Positions 63,496-64,000 of a stretch of 64,000 nucleotides of DNA are shown here, piece by piece. Position numbers and translations under genes: made by a program. Position 1 is the first letter of the stretch. Every line of letters starts with the position of its first letter. Origin of the DNA: Maritimibacter sp. DP1N21-5 (GTDB taxonomy: Bacteria > Pseudomonadota > Alphaproteobacteria > Rhodobacterales > Rhodobacteraceae); contig NZ_JAHUZF010000003.1 of the NCBI RefSeq assembly GCF_019218295.1, positions 310,001-374,000 on the forward strand, in the 5' to 3' direction. A model generated the notes under the pieces. That model ran no database searches. It had not been told where the DNA came from and worked only from the letters and a program-made list of their open reading frames with translations.

Positions 63496-64000
63496 TCAGC
63501 CGGGGATCCGCCGGGCAGGCCGCCCCCTGCGGCCTTCACGCCACGCCAGCAATCCGCCCCCGGCTAGGATCACGGCGGCGCCGACGGCGCTGTTCATGTC
63601 GGGCCAGACGCCGAAGAAAACCCCGTCGTAGAGCGCGGCGAAGACCAGCGTGGCATAGAAGAAGGGCGAAGCGAAGCTCGCGTCGGCGCGGCGCATCGAC
63701 TGGATGAAACAGGCCTGCGCCAGGGCCATCAGAGTGCCGATCCCGGCGAGAACGGCCCATTGTGTGGGCGTGGGCCATTGCCAGACACCGAAGGCAAGCA
63801 CCGCGAGCGTCGCGAAAATCAGGCCGAAGCCGTTGTTGATGAGGAGGATCTGCAAGGGGCCTTCGCGTCCGGTCAGAAGCTTGATGATGGTGATCTCGAT
63901 CCCCATCGAAATGGCCGCCGCCAGCGCGATGAGGGCGCCCGTCTCGACGACGCCGGACCCGGGACGCAAGAGGATCGCCCCGCCGACGACGGCAATCACC
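63496..64000 (-). CDS. EamA/DMT transporter, partial at the right edge
   Basis: About 168 residues of the C-terminal half of a DMT transporter are visible; the N-terminal repeat lies beyond the window. Helices include ALIALAAAISMGIEITIIKLL, WAVLAGIGTLMALAQACFIQS, SFASPFFYATLVFAALYDGV and SAVGAAVILAGGGLLAW, with the family loop MRRADASFASPF. The substrate is unknown. Confidence 0.85.
   Translation of the reverse strand, partial: VIAVVGGAILLRPGSGVVETGALIALAAAISMGIEITIIKLLTGREGPLQILLINNGFGLIFATLAVLAFGVWQWPTPTQWAVLAGIGTLMALAQACFIQSMRRADASFASPFFYATLVFAALYDGVFFGVWPDMNSAVGAAVILAGGGLLAWREGRRGRPARRIPG

Overview
The window is a piece of a GC-rich alphaproteobacterial chromosome, most likely from the Roseobacter/Rhodobacter group (Rhodobacterales). 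Evidence for this: GcrA and MipZ cell-cycle proteins, an Lrp-type regulator next to a proline-catabolic PutA that has no DNA-binding domain, an H-NS/HvrA-like protein, ethylmalonyl-CoA pathway genes, LuxI/LuxR quorum sensing, and DUF1467 and DUF4112 proteins. No plasmid or phage backbone, insertion sequence or CRISPR array was seen. Most of the window is ordinary core chromosome.

Layout. 1-9.6 kb: the end of a kinase-like gene, an Lrp regulator, putA, a lipid-kinase-like gene coupled to a metallophosphoesterase, mipZ, and a secreted glycosidase-like protein with RTX repeats. 9.7-16.8 kb: a leftward translation block (ffh, an acetyltransferase, chorismate mutase, rpsP, rimM, trmD, rplS, rpmE), with a sulfotransferase and a membrane protein inserted between rimM and trmD. 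17-21.9 kb: a glycosyltransferase, a membrane protein, a LysR regulator coupled to an EamA exporter, an aldo/keto reductase and an H-NS-like protein. 22-27.5 kb: ethylmalonyl-CoA mutase and crotonyl-CoA carboxylase/reductase around a phospholipid acyltransferase; the matching epimerase lies at 45.7-46.1 kb. 27.7-32.8 kb: a small ORF overlapping a luxR gene, a low-molecular-weight phosphatase, a PfkB kinase, a periplasmic glycerophosphodiesterase, an FMN reductase and a 59-residue glycine-zipper protein. 32.9-38 kb: lepA, an A+T-rich DUF2971 gene, a run of small membrane proteins, cytochrome b561 and tRNA-Arg(TCT). 38.2-41.1 kb: luxI, a RecD/UvrD-type helicase and a short-chain dehydrogenase. 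41.3-48.6 kb: peroxiredoxin, aldehyde dehydrogenase, nitroreductase, an EI24/CysZ-like protein, the epimerase, a receiver-domain protein, a Flp-pilin-like peptide and a hemerythrin-type protein. 48.6-55 kb: DUF1993, aspS and a three-gene cluster of two cyclopropane-fatty-acid-synthase paralogues plus a GT87-type membrane protein. 55.2-64 kb: carB, sdaA, rimO, several small exported proteins, gcrA and a partial EamA transporter.

How the genes work together. The Ccr, Ecm and epimerase genes supply three steps of acetyl-CoA assimilation, and the first two have similar short motifs upstream. The luxR and luxI genes, 10 kb apart and neither beside a partner, could form one quorum-sensing circuit. 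Several genes deal with envelope and lipid remodelling: the acyltransferase, CFA synthases, glycerophosphodiesterase, diacylglycerol-kinase-like protein and GT87.

Most worth a second look: the split lux pair with its overlapping small ORF and upstream dyads, the shared ccr/ecm promoter motif, a recurrent intergenic element (GC hairpin plus a GAGTATTT-type box), the RTX glycosidase, and the DUF2971 insertion near a tRNA-Arg T-arm repeat. Nothing here proves a wholly new system. All assignments come from reading the sequence; no database search was run.
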